Source: Eubacteriales bacterium (GTDB taxonomy: Bacteria > Bacillota > Clostridia > Lachnospirales > Lachnospiraceae). Taken from it: 33,270 nucleotides of DNA. The DNA lies in NCBI GenBank assembly GCA_030531555.1, contig JAUNNI010000027.1, positions 1,410 through 34,679 on the forward strand, written 5' to 3'. The notes beneath the pieces were generated by a model. It was given only the letters and a program-made list of their open reading frames with translations. It was not told the origin of the DNA and did not search any database. Each line of letters opens with the position of its first letter. Position 1 is the first letter of the stretch. Made by a program: the position numbers and the translations under genes. This document shows positions 23,154 to 30,708 of the stretch, one piece after another.

Positions 23154-23954
23154 ATGAAAATATTTTTCAGTGCAGATATCGAAGGTTGTGCCGGTGTGGC
23201 ACTGGGACCGGAATGTCATAAGAATGAGCCGGTTTACAAAGCCTTTGCCAGACAGATGACAAGAGAAGTGATTGCAGCCTGTGAAGCCGCCCATGAGATG
23301 GGGGCAGAGGAGATCGTGGTCAAGGATGGTCATGGTGACGCGGGCAATATCGATCCTCATGAGATGCCTTCTTACGTAACCCTCATCAGAGGCAAGAGCG
23401 GACACCCTTATAACATGATGTGGGGTATCGACGAGAGCTTTGATGGCGTGATGTATATCGGATATCATTCCCCTGCGGGCAATCCGAACTTTAATATCAG
23501 TCACACCTCCACAGGCAACAGCCTTTACATCAGACTGAATGGCAAATATATGAGTGAGTTTATGCTCAACTCTTATACCGCTGCCAATCATCAGGTGCCG
23601 ATTCTTTTTATTGCCGGTGATGAGGAAATCTGCAGACTGGCAGGAGAGATGGTGCCTGGCATCGAGACAGCGGTGACAAAGCGTGGTGTCGGCGGAGCAA
23701 CCATCTGTGTGCCAAGAGAGACAGTTGAGGAACGTATCAGAGCAGGTGTGAAGAGAGCCCTTCAGAAAGATCTTAAGCAGAATCTGATTCCTGTGCCGGA
23801 TCAGTATACTTATGAAGTCACTTTTAAGGACTGGAACAGAGCTTATCGTATGAGTTTTTACCCAGGCATGACCCAGATCGATACTTTCACAGATCGTCTG
23901 GTGACCAATCAGTGGATGGATATTGTCGCTGCGCACTGCTTTGTGGTATACTGA
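23154..23954 (+). CDS. dppA: M55 family D-aminopeptidase (DppA-like)
   Basis: This is a zinc D-aminopeptidase of family M55, whose B. subtilis member DppA cleaves D-Ala-containing dipeptides and is encoded with a dpp importer. Of 266 residues, the metal-site motifs are present: SADIEG at the N-terminus (Asp8, Glu10), DGHGD with His60, GYHSPAG with His105, and SEF with Glu135. Sequence around SHTST (His117) is also as in the family. GACGGAG precedes the ATG. It acts in the cytoplasm as a ring-shaped oligomer in characterised members. It sits downstream of the importer operon, separated only by the IS91-family element, and ahead of the M42 and C26 genes. Confidence 0.92.
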   Translation: MKIFFSADIEGCAGVALGPECHKNEPVYKAFARQMTREVIAACEAAHEMGAEEIVVKDGHGDAGNIDPHEMPSYVTLIRGKSGHPYNMMWGIDESFDGVMYIGYHSPAGNPNFNISHTSTGNSLYIRLNGKYMSEFMLNSYTAANHQVPILFIAGDEEICRLAGEMVPGIETAVTKRGVGGATICVPRETVEERIRAGVKRALQKDLKQNLIPVPDQYTYEVTFKDWNRAYRMSFYPGMTQIDTFTDRLVTNQWMDIVAAHCFVVY

Positions 23955-24080
23955 TGAAGTCGTAAAATCGTGGAAAATTAACATAAAATAATTTACAGAA
24001 ATTTCACGAGGAATATGATCATCTCGGTTTGGGTATATGCTATCCTCAAATGTGCAGAGTATGAGGGAGGAGCAGCAAAA

Positions 24081-24176
24081 TTGTCTCAGCGGTGGGTAAT
24101 ATCCCTTATCTGTCGGAACCGACAGGATGAAAAAAAGCTGATGATCATGTTCGTCGATAAGGAGGAAATAGAATGA
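24081..24176 (+). CDS. Possible 31-codon leader peptide coupled to the M42 gene
   Basis: A TTG start at 24081 has GAGGGAGGAG eight bases upstream. The frame reads 31 codons, including a basic, Arg-rich middle (WVISLICRNRQDEKK), and ends in TGA overlapping the M42 start codon (ATGA). Spacing, ribosome site and overlap make translational coupling plausible. The palindrome CTGTCGG-AA-CCGACAG lies within it. It is too short to be sure it is a gene. Confidence 0.4.
   Translation: MSQRWVISLICRNRQDEKKLMIMFVDKEEIE
24110..24125. repeat. Perfect 7-bp inverted repeat ahead of the M42 gene
   Basis: CTGTCGG-AA-CCGACAG sits 48 bases before the M42 start codon. It could be an operator or an RNA hairpin within the leader frame. 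No T-run follows, so it is not a terminator. Confidence 0.5.
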
Positions 24177-25261
24177 ATATTGAAATGTTTGGCAAGATTA
24201 CAGATGCCTTCGGACCAAGTGGATTTGAAGAAGATGTCATCAGAACAATTGCCGGCTACTGCCAGGAGTTTGAACTTGAGAATGATGCTATGAACAATCT
24301 TTATGCGCGTATGCCGGAAGTAGATCCTGGCAAACCAGTTGTGATGCTGGACGCCCATACCGATGAGTGTGGCTTTATGGTTCAGGCTATTCTGGACAAT
24401 GGACTTTTAAGTATGTTGACACTGGGTGGATTCGTTATGAGCAATCTGCCTGCTCATTCTGTTGTCATCAAAACAAGAGCCGGTAAGCTGGTCAAGGGTA
24501 TCATTGCAGCCAAACCGGTACACTTTATGACAGACGCTGAAAAAGCCAACCCGAACCTGACCATCGAAAATATGTATATCGATGTGGGCGCGGTATCCAG
24601 AGAGGAAGTCATCGAGTCCTTTGGCATCCATATCGGTGATCCGATTATGCCGGATGTTAAGTTTGAGTATGATGAAGAGCATGAGATCTGCTTTGGTAAG
24701 GCTTTTGACAACAGAGCAGGCTGTGCATGTATCGTTGATACCATGAAACAGCTTTTTGAGGAGAGAGCTTCCCTTCCTGTCAATGTGGTAGGCGCTTTTG
24801 CTGCTCAGGAAGAAGTAGGTACACGTGGTGCTCAGGTAACAAGCCAGGTGGTTAAGCCTGATTTTGCCATTGTTTTTGAAGGCTCTCCAAGTGATGATTT
24901 CTTCTTCAGCACCAATGTGTCTCAGGGACGTATGAAACAGGGGGTTCAGATTCGTCTGAGAGACCAGAGCTATGTATCCAATCCTGTTTTTGCTGATTTT
25001 GCAAGAGAGATGGCTGATAAGTATGGTATCCCTTATCAGGAGACTGTACGCCGTGGTGGCTCTACCAATGCCGGTAAGATCCATCTTAAGAACAAAGCGG
25101 TACCTGTTCTTGTACTGGGTGTGCCAAGCCGTTATGTACACAGCCATTACAACTTCTGTGCAAAAGCCGATTTAGAGGCGGCTGTGGATCTGGCCTGTGA
25201 AGTGATCCGTCATCTGGATCAGGAACGTCAGAAACATATCTGCAGACAGGATATTCTGTAA
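24173..25261 (+). CDS. M42 family metallo-aminopeptidase
   Basis: This 362-residue enzyme belongs to the TET/glutamyl-aminopeptidase-like M42 family, cytosolic di-metal enzymes forming large cages that trim short peptides. Metal and catalytic residues are all visible: His62 and Asp64 in LDAHTDECGF, Asp179 in KAFDNRAGC, Glu213-Glu214 in AAQEEVGTRGA, Glu236 in IVFEGS and His323 in YVHSHYN. AAGGAGG precedes the ATG. It follows the M55 gene by about 220 bases and precedes the C26 gene, so imported peptides would meet both L- and D-directed aminopeptidases. The preferred N-terminal residue cannot be told. Confidence 0.92.
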   Translation: MNIEMFGKITDAFGPSGFEEDVIRTIAGYCQEFELENDAMNNLYARMPEVDPGKPVVMLDAHTDECGFMVQAILDNGLLSMLTLGGFVMSNLPAHSVVIKTRAGKLVKGIIAAKPVHFMTDAEKANPNLTIENMYIDVGAVSREEVIESFGIHIGDPIMPDVKFEYDEEHEICFGKAFDNRAGCACIVDTMKQLFEERASLPVNVVGAFAAQEEVGTRGAQVTSQVVKPDFAIVFEGSPSDDFFFSTNVSQGRMKQGVQIRLRDQSYVSNPVFADFAREMADKYGIPYQETVRRGGSTNAGKIHLKNKAVPVLVLGVPSRYVHSHYNFCAKADLEAAVDLACEVIRHLDQERQKHICRQDIL

Positions 25262-25389
25262 GTCCTGAAGGATTCGACCTGGAGACGGATCGAAGACTAT
25301 GGAAAGATACGGCAGTGAATCGGTTTCACAATCTGTAATCAAAGAGATTGCCATGTAGAAAATAGGAATAAATGAAAGAGGGTAAATAT

Positions 25390-26139
25390 ATGAATGGAAA
25401 CAAACCGATTATCGGTATCGCAGGATTAACCAATCTGAATCCAAGACCGGGTTGGCGTCAGACGGAATTCGTTATTACAGGCTGTGCCAATGTCCAGGCT
25501 GTAATGAGAAACGGAGGTATTCCATTGGTTATTCCTGTGGATGTCTTACGTAGTGATGCAGAAGCAGCATTGGCGGTATGTGATGGTTTGCTTTTTCCGG
25601 GAGGTCCTGATGTGACACCATGGTATTATGGTGAAGAACCTCTTCCTGTCATCGATATTTTTGAACCAGACGCGGATGATGCCTGGCTTAAGGCAGGTCA
25701 GGTTGGCCTGAAGAGAAAGATACCTATGTTGGGGTGCTGCAGAGGTATCCAGCTTCTGAATGTGCTTATGGGGGGCAGTCTTTATCAGGATGTGCAGCTC
25801 CAGGGCGAAGGGATCATTCAGCATATGCAGAAATTTGACAGAAGTTATCTGACCCATCATGTGAATATTGAGGCAGATACCCATCTGGCAGGTATTCTGG
25901 GCCAAGGTGAGCACAAGGTCAACTCCATCCATCATCAGTGTGTAAAGGTACCTGGTAAGGGTATGCGCATCAGTGCCTATGCACCGGATGGCACCATTGA
26001 GGGTATCGAGGATGAGGAAGGCCTGATCATTGGTGTTCAGTGGCATCCGGAGAATCTGGTAGACAGCAATCCTGAAATGAACAAGCTTTTCAAGTATCTC
26101 GTGGATACCGCTGCAAAGCGTGCAGGTAAAGCAGATTAA
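25390..26139 (+). CDS. C26 family gamma-glutamyl hydrolase (PuuD-like class I amidotransferase fold)
   Basis: From ATG 25390 (AGAGGG seven bases upstream; an ATG at 25372 lacks a site) the protein has 249 residues. Family marks are the oxyanion strand LLFPGGPDVTP, the nucleophile elbow LGCCRGIQLLN (second Cys, residue 117) and the His-Glu pair in GVQWHPENL. PuuD hydrolyses gamma-glutamyl-GABA, and C26 relatives split other gamma-glutamyl amides. In this setting, with D-aminopeptidase and D-amino-acid transaminase, a gamma-D-glutamyl bond of wall peptides is a possible target. That is an inference, since no substrate residue proves it. It ends the metabolic cluster, with a terminator at 26175. 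Confidence 0.87.
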   Translation: MNGNKPIIGIAGLTNLNPRPGWRQTEFVITGCANVQAVMRNGGIPLVIPVDVLRSDAEAALAVCDGLLFPGGPDVTPWYYGEEPLPVIDIFEPDADDAWLKAGQVGLKRKIPMLGCCRGIQLLNVLMGGSLYQDVQLQGEGIIQHMQKFDRSYLTHHVNIEADTHLAGILGQGEHKVNSIHHQCVKVPGKGMRISAYAPDGTIEGIEDEEGLIIGVQWHPENLVDSNPEMNKLFKYLVDTAAKRAGKAD

Positions 26140-26174
26140 GAGATGATTTTGCCGGCAGGAAAATGCAGACATAG

Positions 26175-26222
26175 AAAAAGAGAATCGACTTTTGAATGAT
26201 CAGAAGACGGTTCTCTTTTTTA
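26175..26222 (+). terminator. Terminator after the C26 hydrolase gene
   Basis: AAAAAGAGAATCG (26175-26187) pairs with CGGTTCTCTTTTT (26208-26220) with one G-U pair, and the T-run ends at 26222. Confidence 0.88.
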
Positions 26223-26223
26223 T

Positions 26224-26430
26224 ATGACTGGAAAAAAATCTCCATCAAGCGTGAAGGGCAGGGGAGATGAAGGCCTCTTACAGATTTTGTTCCGTCTAAG
26301 GCGAGTCGGGGACTGTGCTCTCACGTATCCAGGCATCTGCCAGAAGCTGATGGCCAAGACTTGTCAGATGGATGCCATCTACTGTGAGATCTGCGAGACA
26401 GCAGGTTTTCAGGGCTTCTTCAAAGACTAG
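26224..26430 (+). CDS. Doubtful 68-codon ORF before IS630
   Basis: The frame begins two bases after a terminator, has no ribosome site, and ends in the TAG of the CTAG target of IS630. The Cys-containing second half (CQKLMAKTCQMDAIYCEICE) could be the remnant of a lost gene. No family is recognised and it may not be expressed. Confidence 0.25.
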   Translation: MTGKKSPSSVKGRGDEGLLQILFRLRRVGDCALTYPGICQKLMAKTCQMDAIYCEICETAGFQGFFKD

Positions 26431-27714
26431 TATAGTGTCTTTTAAATAAATGGACTGTATTTCCAAGCTGTGATATACTATCTCCAGAACATTCTGGAGG
26501 TATCATAATGGGTAGAAAATCGTCAACTATCGAACTCTCAACAACTGATCGCGAGTATCTTGAACTTCAAACACGAGCAAGAACCATTCAAGCACAAACA
26601 GTTAGCAGAGCAAGAATTATTCTTCTGAAATCAGAAGGCATTTCTATCGAAGAAATTGCTGATAAAGTTGGCATGAACAGAAAGAGTGTTATGCTCTGCT
26701 TGAAAAAGTTCAAAGAAGGCGGTGTTGAAAATGCTCTTTTTGATGCACCTGGTCGTGGCAGAAATGCTGAGATTACAGATGAAGAAAAGGCATGGATTAT
26801 CAACCTTGCTTGTCAAAGACCGGTAGATCTCGGTTATGCTGCTGAAACATGGACCTATGCAAAATTAACTGCCCACATCAATAAAACGGCCGAGGCTGCT
26901 GGATATACAAGACTCTCAACTATTCACAAGAGTACTATAAATATCATTCTCGATGAAGCTGATATTAAGCCGCATAAAATCACTTACTATTGCGAAAATC
27001 GGGATTCTGAATTTGACCAAAAAATGCACAATGTACTACTCGTATATAAACAGTTGTCCCTCCAATTCGACGAAGAAGGCAATCTTCTTCCGTTTGAAGA
27101 GGATGGACAGGTAGTTCATGTCCTTTCTTATGACGAAAAACCAGGACTTCAGGCAATTGCAACTACATCTGAAGATCTTAGACCTGACGAAAAGCATCCA
27201 ACAATCAGTCGAGATTATGAGTATAAGCGACTTGGGACCATTTCTCTACTGGCCGCAATTGATCTGTAGACAGGTGAAGCAATACCGTTAGTTCGAGACA
27301 AACATAGTAGTACAGAATATATTGAGTTTCTTCAGATGTTAGATCAGAAATATCCGAAAGACGATAAGATTCGAATCGTATTAGATAATCTTAAAGTTCA
27401 TACTTCGGAAGCAACAAGAAGATATTTGGCAACTGTGCCTGGACGATTCGAGTTTGTATTTACGCCCAAGCATGGTTCATGGCTTAATATGGTTGAGGGA
27501 TTCTTTAGCAAAATGACCCGCCAAATGCTTCGTGGAATTCGCGTTAAAAGCAAGGAAGAGCTTGAAAATCGAATTTATAAATACTTCGAAGAAGCAAATG
27601 AAGAGCCTGTTGTTTTTCATTGGAAATACAACCTTGATGATGTTGATGTTTCGGAAGCAATCATAGTAGATACGCTTCCTGTTAAAAAGTCCAGTTAAGT
27701 AAAGGATGATATAC
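26430..27714 (+). mobile_element. Full-length IS630-family element in a CTAG target
   Basis: The ends read inward GTATAGTGTCTTTTAAATAA (26430) and GTATATCATCCTTTACTTAA (from 27714), 14 of 20 matching. The flanks are C-TA on the left (26427-26429) and TA-G on the right (27715-27717), so TA of a CTAG site was duplicated, the known preference of IS630. The element has 1285 bases. The transposase has one in-frame stop. Confidence 0.92.
26508..27698 (+). pseudogene. IS630 transposase interrupted by a single in-frame TAG
   Basis: The frame opens with GGAGGTATCATA upstream of ATG and reads 253 residues to TAG at 27267-27269, then continues in the same frame (TGEAIPLVRDKHSST...) to the stop at 27696-27698. 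The helix-turn-helix part is residues 30-75. The first catalytic Asp is Asp252 (AAID), two codons before the stop. The second is in IVLDNLKVH and the Glu is in SWLNMVEGFFSKM, both beyond the stop. The 253-residue product cannot catalyse transposition. With Gln or Leu at the stop the protein would be a normal IS630 transposase. Confidence 0.9.
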
Positions 27715-27833
27715 TAGATACCATTTTCCAAAGAGAAATTTCCCCAAAGTCAAGTCTTGTATCTCATTTTTTCTGTATTAGAATAGCAAAGGTTTGTGCT
27801 TTGCCGAGCAGACAACACAGGAGGATTACAAAT

Positions 27834-27986
27834 ATGAGTGAGATTGATATTAGGTTAAACCAACTGGCAGATATGCTTTTGAATAATGAGATAACACAGG
27901 AAGAACATGTAGATCGATATAATGAGATTATTCGATCAGAAACAGACGAAGATTCATTAGGAAGGCAGCCCCACGAACATATTTAA
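27834..27986 (+). CDS. Small hypothetical protein (50 residues)
   Basis: The start is at ATG 27834 because CAGGAGGA lies upstream. The longer frame to 27801 has no site. The product opens MSEIDIRLNQLADMLLNNEI and continues as an acidic, helical sequence ending in RQPHEHI, with a likely two-helix form. It is not recognised. It begins the AT-rich regulator and recombinase block that follows IS630 and is followed by a large hairpin. Confidence 0.65.
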   Translation: MSEIDIRLNQLADMLLNNEITQEEHVDRYNEIIRSETDEDSLGRQPHEHI

Positions 27987-27998
27987 TAATTAAATGTT

Positions 27999-28055
27999 AA
28001 GGCAATGATGTGAATGAAATTTTTTTACGATGAAATTTTTTTATATCATTGCCTT
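27999..28055 (+). terminator. Hairpin with a 35-base loop holding a duplicated 14-mer
   Basis: AAGGCAATGAT (27999-28009) pairs exactly with ATCATTGCCTT (28045-28055). The loop contains ATGAAATTTTTTTA twice (28014-28027 and 28030-28043). It probably ends the small gene's transcript, although the T-run lies in the loop instead of after the stem. Confidence 0.5.
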
Positions 28056-28119
28056 GTCTTATATTTTGTGGATTCTTAAGGCGAATGACTCGCCTATTGA
28101 TACGAACATAACCTCTTAG

Positions 28120-28158
28120 TTTGCAAATATAATAGAGATAGAAAATTGTATTTTGCAA
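28120..28158 (+). promoter_or_regulatory. Likely promoter and operator of the first XRE gene
   Basis: TATAAT at 28128-28133 is a perfect -10 box without a good -35. It is flanked by the palindrome TTTGCAAA (28120-28127) and a related TTTTGCAA (28151-28158), about 30 bases apart. This could be the binding pair for autoregulation by the XRE protein encoded just downstream. Confidence 0.45.
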
Positions 28159-28179
28159 TGAGGAGGATAGCAGTGATCA

Positions 28180-28617
28180 ATGACGGAATCAAGTGCCAAA
28201 TATGATGTAACATATATGAATAAAATGATTGGCAAGACGCTGACTCAGCTTAGAATGGAACGCCATCTTACCCAAAGTGAAGTAGAAGTTGCATTAGGTA
28301 TGGGACCACGAACATTGTCAAAATATGAGAATGGAAGTCGTACAATTACGACAGATATATTGATGATGTTTTCAGACTTCTATAATGTTAGCGTACATTA
28401 TCTTTTGGAGGAGTTTCCAGATGATTCTTGGGGTAAAATTCAGAATGAGGCAGCACTGAATCTGTTGAATGAGTTGCCGGTTCATGAACAACGATTAATC
28501 CTGTTGAATATTATTAATAACTGGGAACATCATTTTGGAGATTTAGATTTGCAGAAGAGTAAAGTTGAAAGCAGAGTTTTGTCCTATTATTCCTCGCTGA
28601 AGAGCACATTGAAATAA
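28180..28617 (+). CDS. XRE-family transcriptional regulator
   Basis: Of 145 residues, a Cro/C1-type helix-turn-helix covers about 17-72 (LTQLRMERHLTQSEVEVALGM, then PRTLSKYENGSRTITTDILM), followed by VSVHYLLEEF as in phage-repressor-like regulators. The rest is a helical domain of unknown type. AGGAGGA lies 13 bases before the ATG, a little far; a GTG at 28173 is in another frame. It is probably the repressor of the recombinase module, by analogy with integrative elements. A terminator follows at 28641. Confidence 0.82.
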   Translation: MTESSAKYDVTYMNKMIGKTLTQLRMERHLTQSEVEVALGMGPRTLSKYENGSRTITTDILMMFSDFYNVSVHYLLEEFPDDSWGKIQNEAALNLLNELPVHEQRLILLNIINNWEHHFGDLDLQKSKVESRVLSYYSSLKSTLK

Positions 28618-28640
28618 AGAATTGCAAATTATGGAACAGC

Positions 28641-28687
28641 ACCAGAGAATTACTAAAATTTTTTAGGAATTTTCTGGTTTTTTTTTA
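28641..28687 (+). terminator. Terminator after the first XRE gene
   Basis: ACCAGAGAATTACTAAA and TTTAGGAATTTTCTGGT form a long, slightly mismatched stem followed by eight or more T residues. Confidence 0.85.
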
Positions 28688-28701
28688 TGAAAAATGGTCT
28701 C

Positions 28702-28721
28702 ACATACAAAGATTTGTATGT
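28702..28721. promoter_or_regulatory. 20-bp perfect palindrome, operator candidate of the WYL gene
   Basis: ACATACAAA-GA-TTTGTATGT lies 53-72 bases before the WYL-regulator start, downstream of the XRE terminator. It is a perfect two-fold site well placed for autoregulation. No clear -35/-10 pair is seen with it. Confidence 0.6.
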
Positions 28722-28773
28722 ATCATTTGCTACACTCCTTCAATCGAGATAATAGAAGGAGGAATGCGGTATT

Positions 28774-29775
28774 ATGAGTAACAAGGAAAGAGGGTTAAGA
28801 CGTATGCTGCAGATTAAAGATATTTTATGGAGGAGGAGTGACAACCAGCATAAAATTAACCTTGATATCATAACGAATGCTTTAGAGATTGCTGGATTTA
28901 CAGCTGATCCACGCACTGTGAGAAATGATATCCGACGTCTTAATAAGCAAGAGGAATGTATTCAGATAACACGTGAAGGCAAAGAAGATAAATTCTGCTA
29001 TATAGATGAAAAAAGAGAGTTTACTCTAGCGGAGCTTAGAATGTTGGTGGATTGTATACAATCTAGCAGATTCATTACCACACAACAAAGTACATCTCTT
29101 ATTAACAAGCTTAAGAAGCAAACCAGCGACAATTGTGCGAGTGATATACAAAAGCAGGTGATAATTTTTAAACGTGTAAAATCTCCTAAAAACCATGTGT
29201 TTGAAAGTATTGGCATCATTCATCAGGCTATTATTCAAAATAAAAAAATAGCTTTCCGTTATTGGAAATGGAATGTGCATAAAAGTAAAACCTATCATAA
29301 TGATAATCAGGAATATGTTCTCAGCCCGTATCTGTTGGAATACCGCGATGATTACTATTATTTGATTGGATACGAAAAGAAGAGCGATAAGGTGAAAACT
29401 TTCCGTATTGATAAACTGGTGGAAGTAAGGCTTATGGAAGAGGATAGAGATAAAAATGATAAGACTGCTGTCTTACACCCTGAGATATATAGTAAGAAGC
29501 AGATTCATATGTTCGGCGGGGAAGAAATGAAAGTTCGACTTCGTGGCAAAAATGATATTGTTGGGGTCATTATTGATCAATATGGTAGTGAAAACATCAT
29601 TGTTCCAGAAGAAAATAATTATTTTTCGGTATCTGTTAATGTTGAAATCAGTGAGCAATTCTATGGATGGGTTGCTGGATTAGGAGACAACATTACAATA
29701 ATACATCCGGAGGAAGCCGTAGATGGATTTAGAAATCATATTGACAAGATTCGCAATCTATATACTACGATTTAA
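28774..29775 (+). CDS. WYL-domain transcriptional regulator
   Basis: The 333-residue protein has an N-terminal winged helix-turn-helix (about 10-60; DPRTVRNDIRRLNKQ), a linker, a WYL domain (about 145-235; KIAFRYWKW, YVLSPYLLEYRDDYYYLIGY, KTFRIDKLVEV) and a C-terminal WCX-like extension. WYL proteins sense ligands, in several cases nucleic acids or nucleotides, and regulate DNA repair, phage defence or mobile elements. GAAGGAGGAATG lies upstream of the ATG. It has its own operator-like palindrome. The second XRE-like gene follows after about 95 bases. The target is likely its own module, which is inferred. Confidence 0.87.
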   Translation: MSNKERGLRRMLQIKDILWRRSDNQHKINLDIITNALEIAGFTADPRTVRNDIRRLNKQEECIQITREGKEDKFCYIDEKREFTLAELRMLVDCIQSSRFITTQQSTSLINKLKKQTSDNCASDIQKQVIIFKRVKSPKNHVFESIGIIHQAIIQNKKIAFRYWKWNVHKSKTYHNDNQEYVLSPYLLEYRDDYYYLIGYEKKSDKVKTFRIDKLVEVRLMEEDRDKNDKTAVLHPEIYSKKQIHMFGGEEMKVRLRGKNDIVGVIIDQYGSENIIVPEENNYFSVSVNVEISEQFYGWVAGLGDNITIIHPEEAVDGFRNHIDKIRNLYTTI

Positions 29776-29870
29776 TAGATGGGGGTATACAGAATGTATA
29801 CCCAATTACAAAAAATGTAGCACGACAGGAATAACATCTGTTGTTACTATATATTTATGAGGTAGTAACG

Positions 29871-30272
29871 ATGGGAAAAAATGAAGCACAAGACGAAGTA
29901 AAAGAGATTGGTGACAGATTAAATAAGATACAGAAATTTTGTGGAAAGCAGAATGAAGAGATGCCAGAACTACTTGCTGTGAGTAAAGGGGCATACCTTC
30001 ATTATAAAAGTGGATTACGACAAATGAATGTATCGACCTTATTCAGGTTGTGTGAATCTCTAAAACCAAATATGAATTATCTTTTTTATGGCATAAATCC
30101 AGAGCATATTGTATTGGAGGATTCGGATTTTTTTCCTGCTGAGAAGGAATATGATTTTGAAATGATTGTTTATATACTGGTTGCATATCTTTCTTCTTTA
30201 TCGAAGGATGAAATTCCTGAAAAGATTGGAAGGCTTCAATTGATACAGGGTGAACTTCTGACTGGATTGTGA
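29871..30272 (+). CDS. XRE-like small regulator
   Basis: The ATG at 29871 is preceded by GAGGTAG, which is better than the ATG at 29841 without a site. The product has 133 residues. A divergent helix-turn-helix is seen at about 10-65 (IGDRLNKIQKFCGKQ, ELLAVSKGAYLHYKSGLRQM, VSTLFRLCESLKPNMNYLFYG). The C-terminal half (FFPAEKEYDFEMIVYILVAY) is helical. It lies between the WYL and recombinase genes and is probably part of the same control module. Confidence 0.68.
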   Translation: MGKNEAQDEVKEIGDRLNKIQKFCGKQNEEMPELLAVSKGAYLHYKSGLRQMNVSTLFRLCESLKPNMNYLFYGINPEHIVLEDSDFFPAEKEYDFEMIVYILVAYLSSLSKDEIPEKIGRLQLIQGELLTGL

Positions 30273-30459
30273 TATTCCATTGTTGCAACAAGTGCTCCGT
30301 GATAAGTGAATATAGATATAGAATTATTTGTTGCTATTATAATTTTTCTCGGAGAATGCATGAACTTGATCAGAGAAAATGAATGACAAAATAAAAATAA
30401 CGAATAGGGTAGCTTTATTAATTATACGAGCTGCCTTTTGTTTATGGAGGTGTTATTTG

Positions 30460-30615
30460 GTGAATAAGAAAAAATTACTAAATTATACGATACAACGCTC
30501 CATGTTGAAGCAACTGTACGATAAAGGACTAATTACAGAAAGTGAATTTCAGAAAATAAAGAAAGAGCTGGAGAAGGATTATGGTGTTGTGTCAGGATTA
30601 ACAACAAATTGTTAG
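30460..30615 (+). CDS. SHOCT-like small protein upstream of the recombinase
   Basis: The start is placed at GTG 30460 since GGAGG lies nine bases upstream. A longer frame to 30379 has no site. In 51 residues the segment QRSMLKQLYDKGLITESEFQKIKKEL has the SHOCT-type helical hairpin pattern. Small proteins of this kind are often encoded directly before large serine recombinases in clostridial elements. The function is unknown. Confidence 0.65.
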   Translation: MNKKKLLNYTIQRSMLKQLYDKGLITESEFQKIKKELEKDYGVVSGLTTNC

Positions 30616-30708
30616 GATCCTTTGTGATATATCTTGACGACTTTAATATGGCTCGTTATAATGATATATGTAGACACTAATAAAGGAATACAAATAAAAG
30701 GAATAAAA

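Noticed and set aside
27995-28055. Start of a CRISPR-like array because of the duplicated 14-mer
   Set aside because: Only two copies spaced by two bases, without spacers or cas genes.
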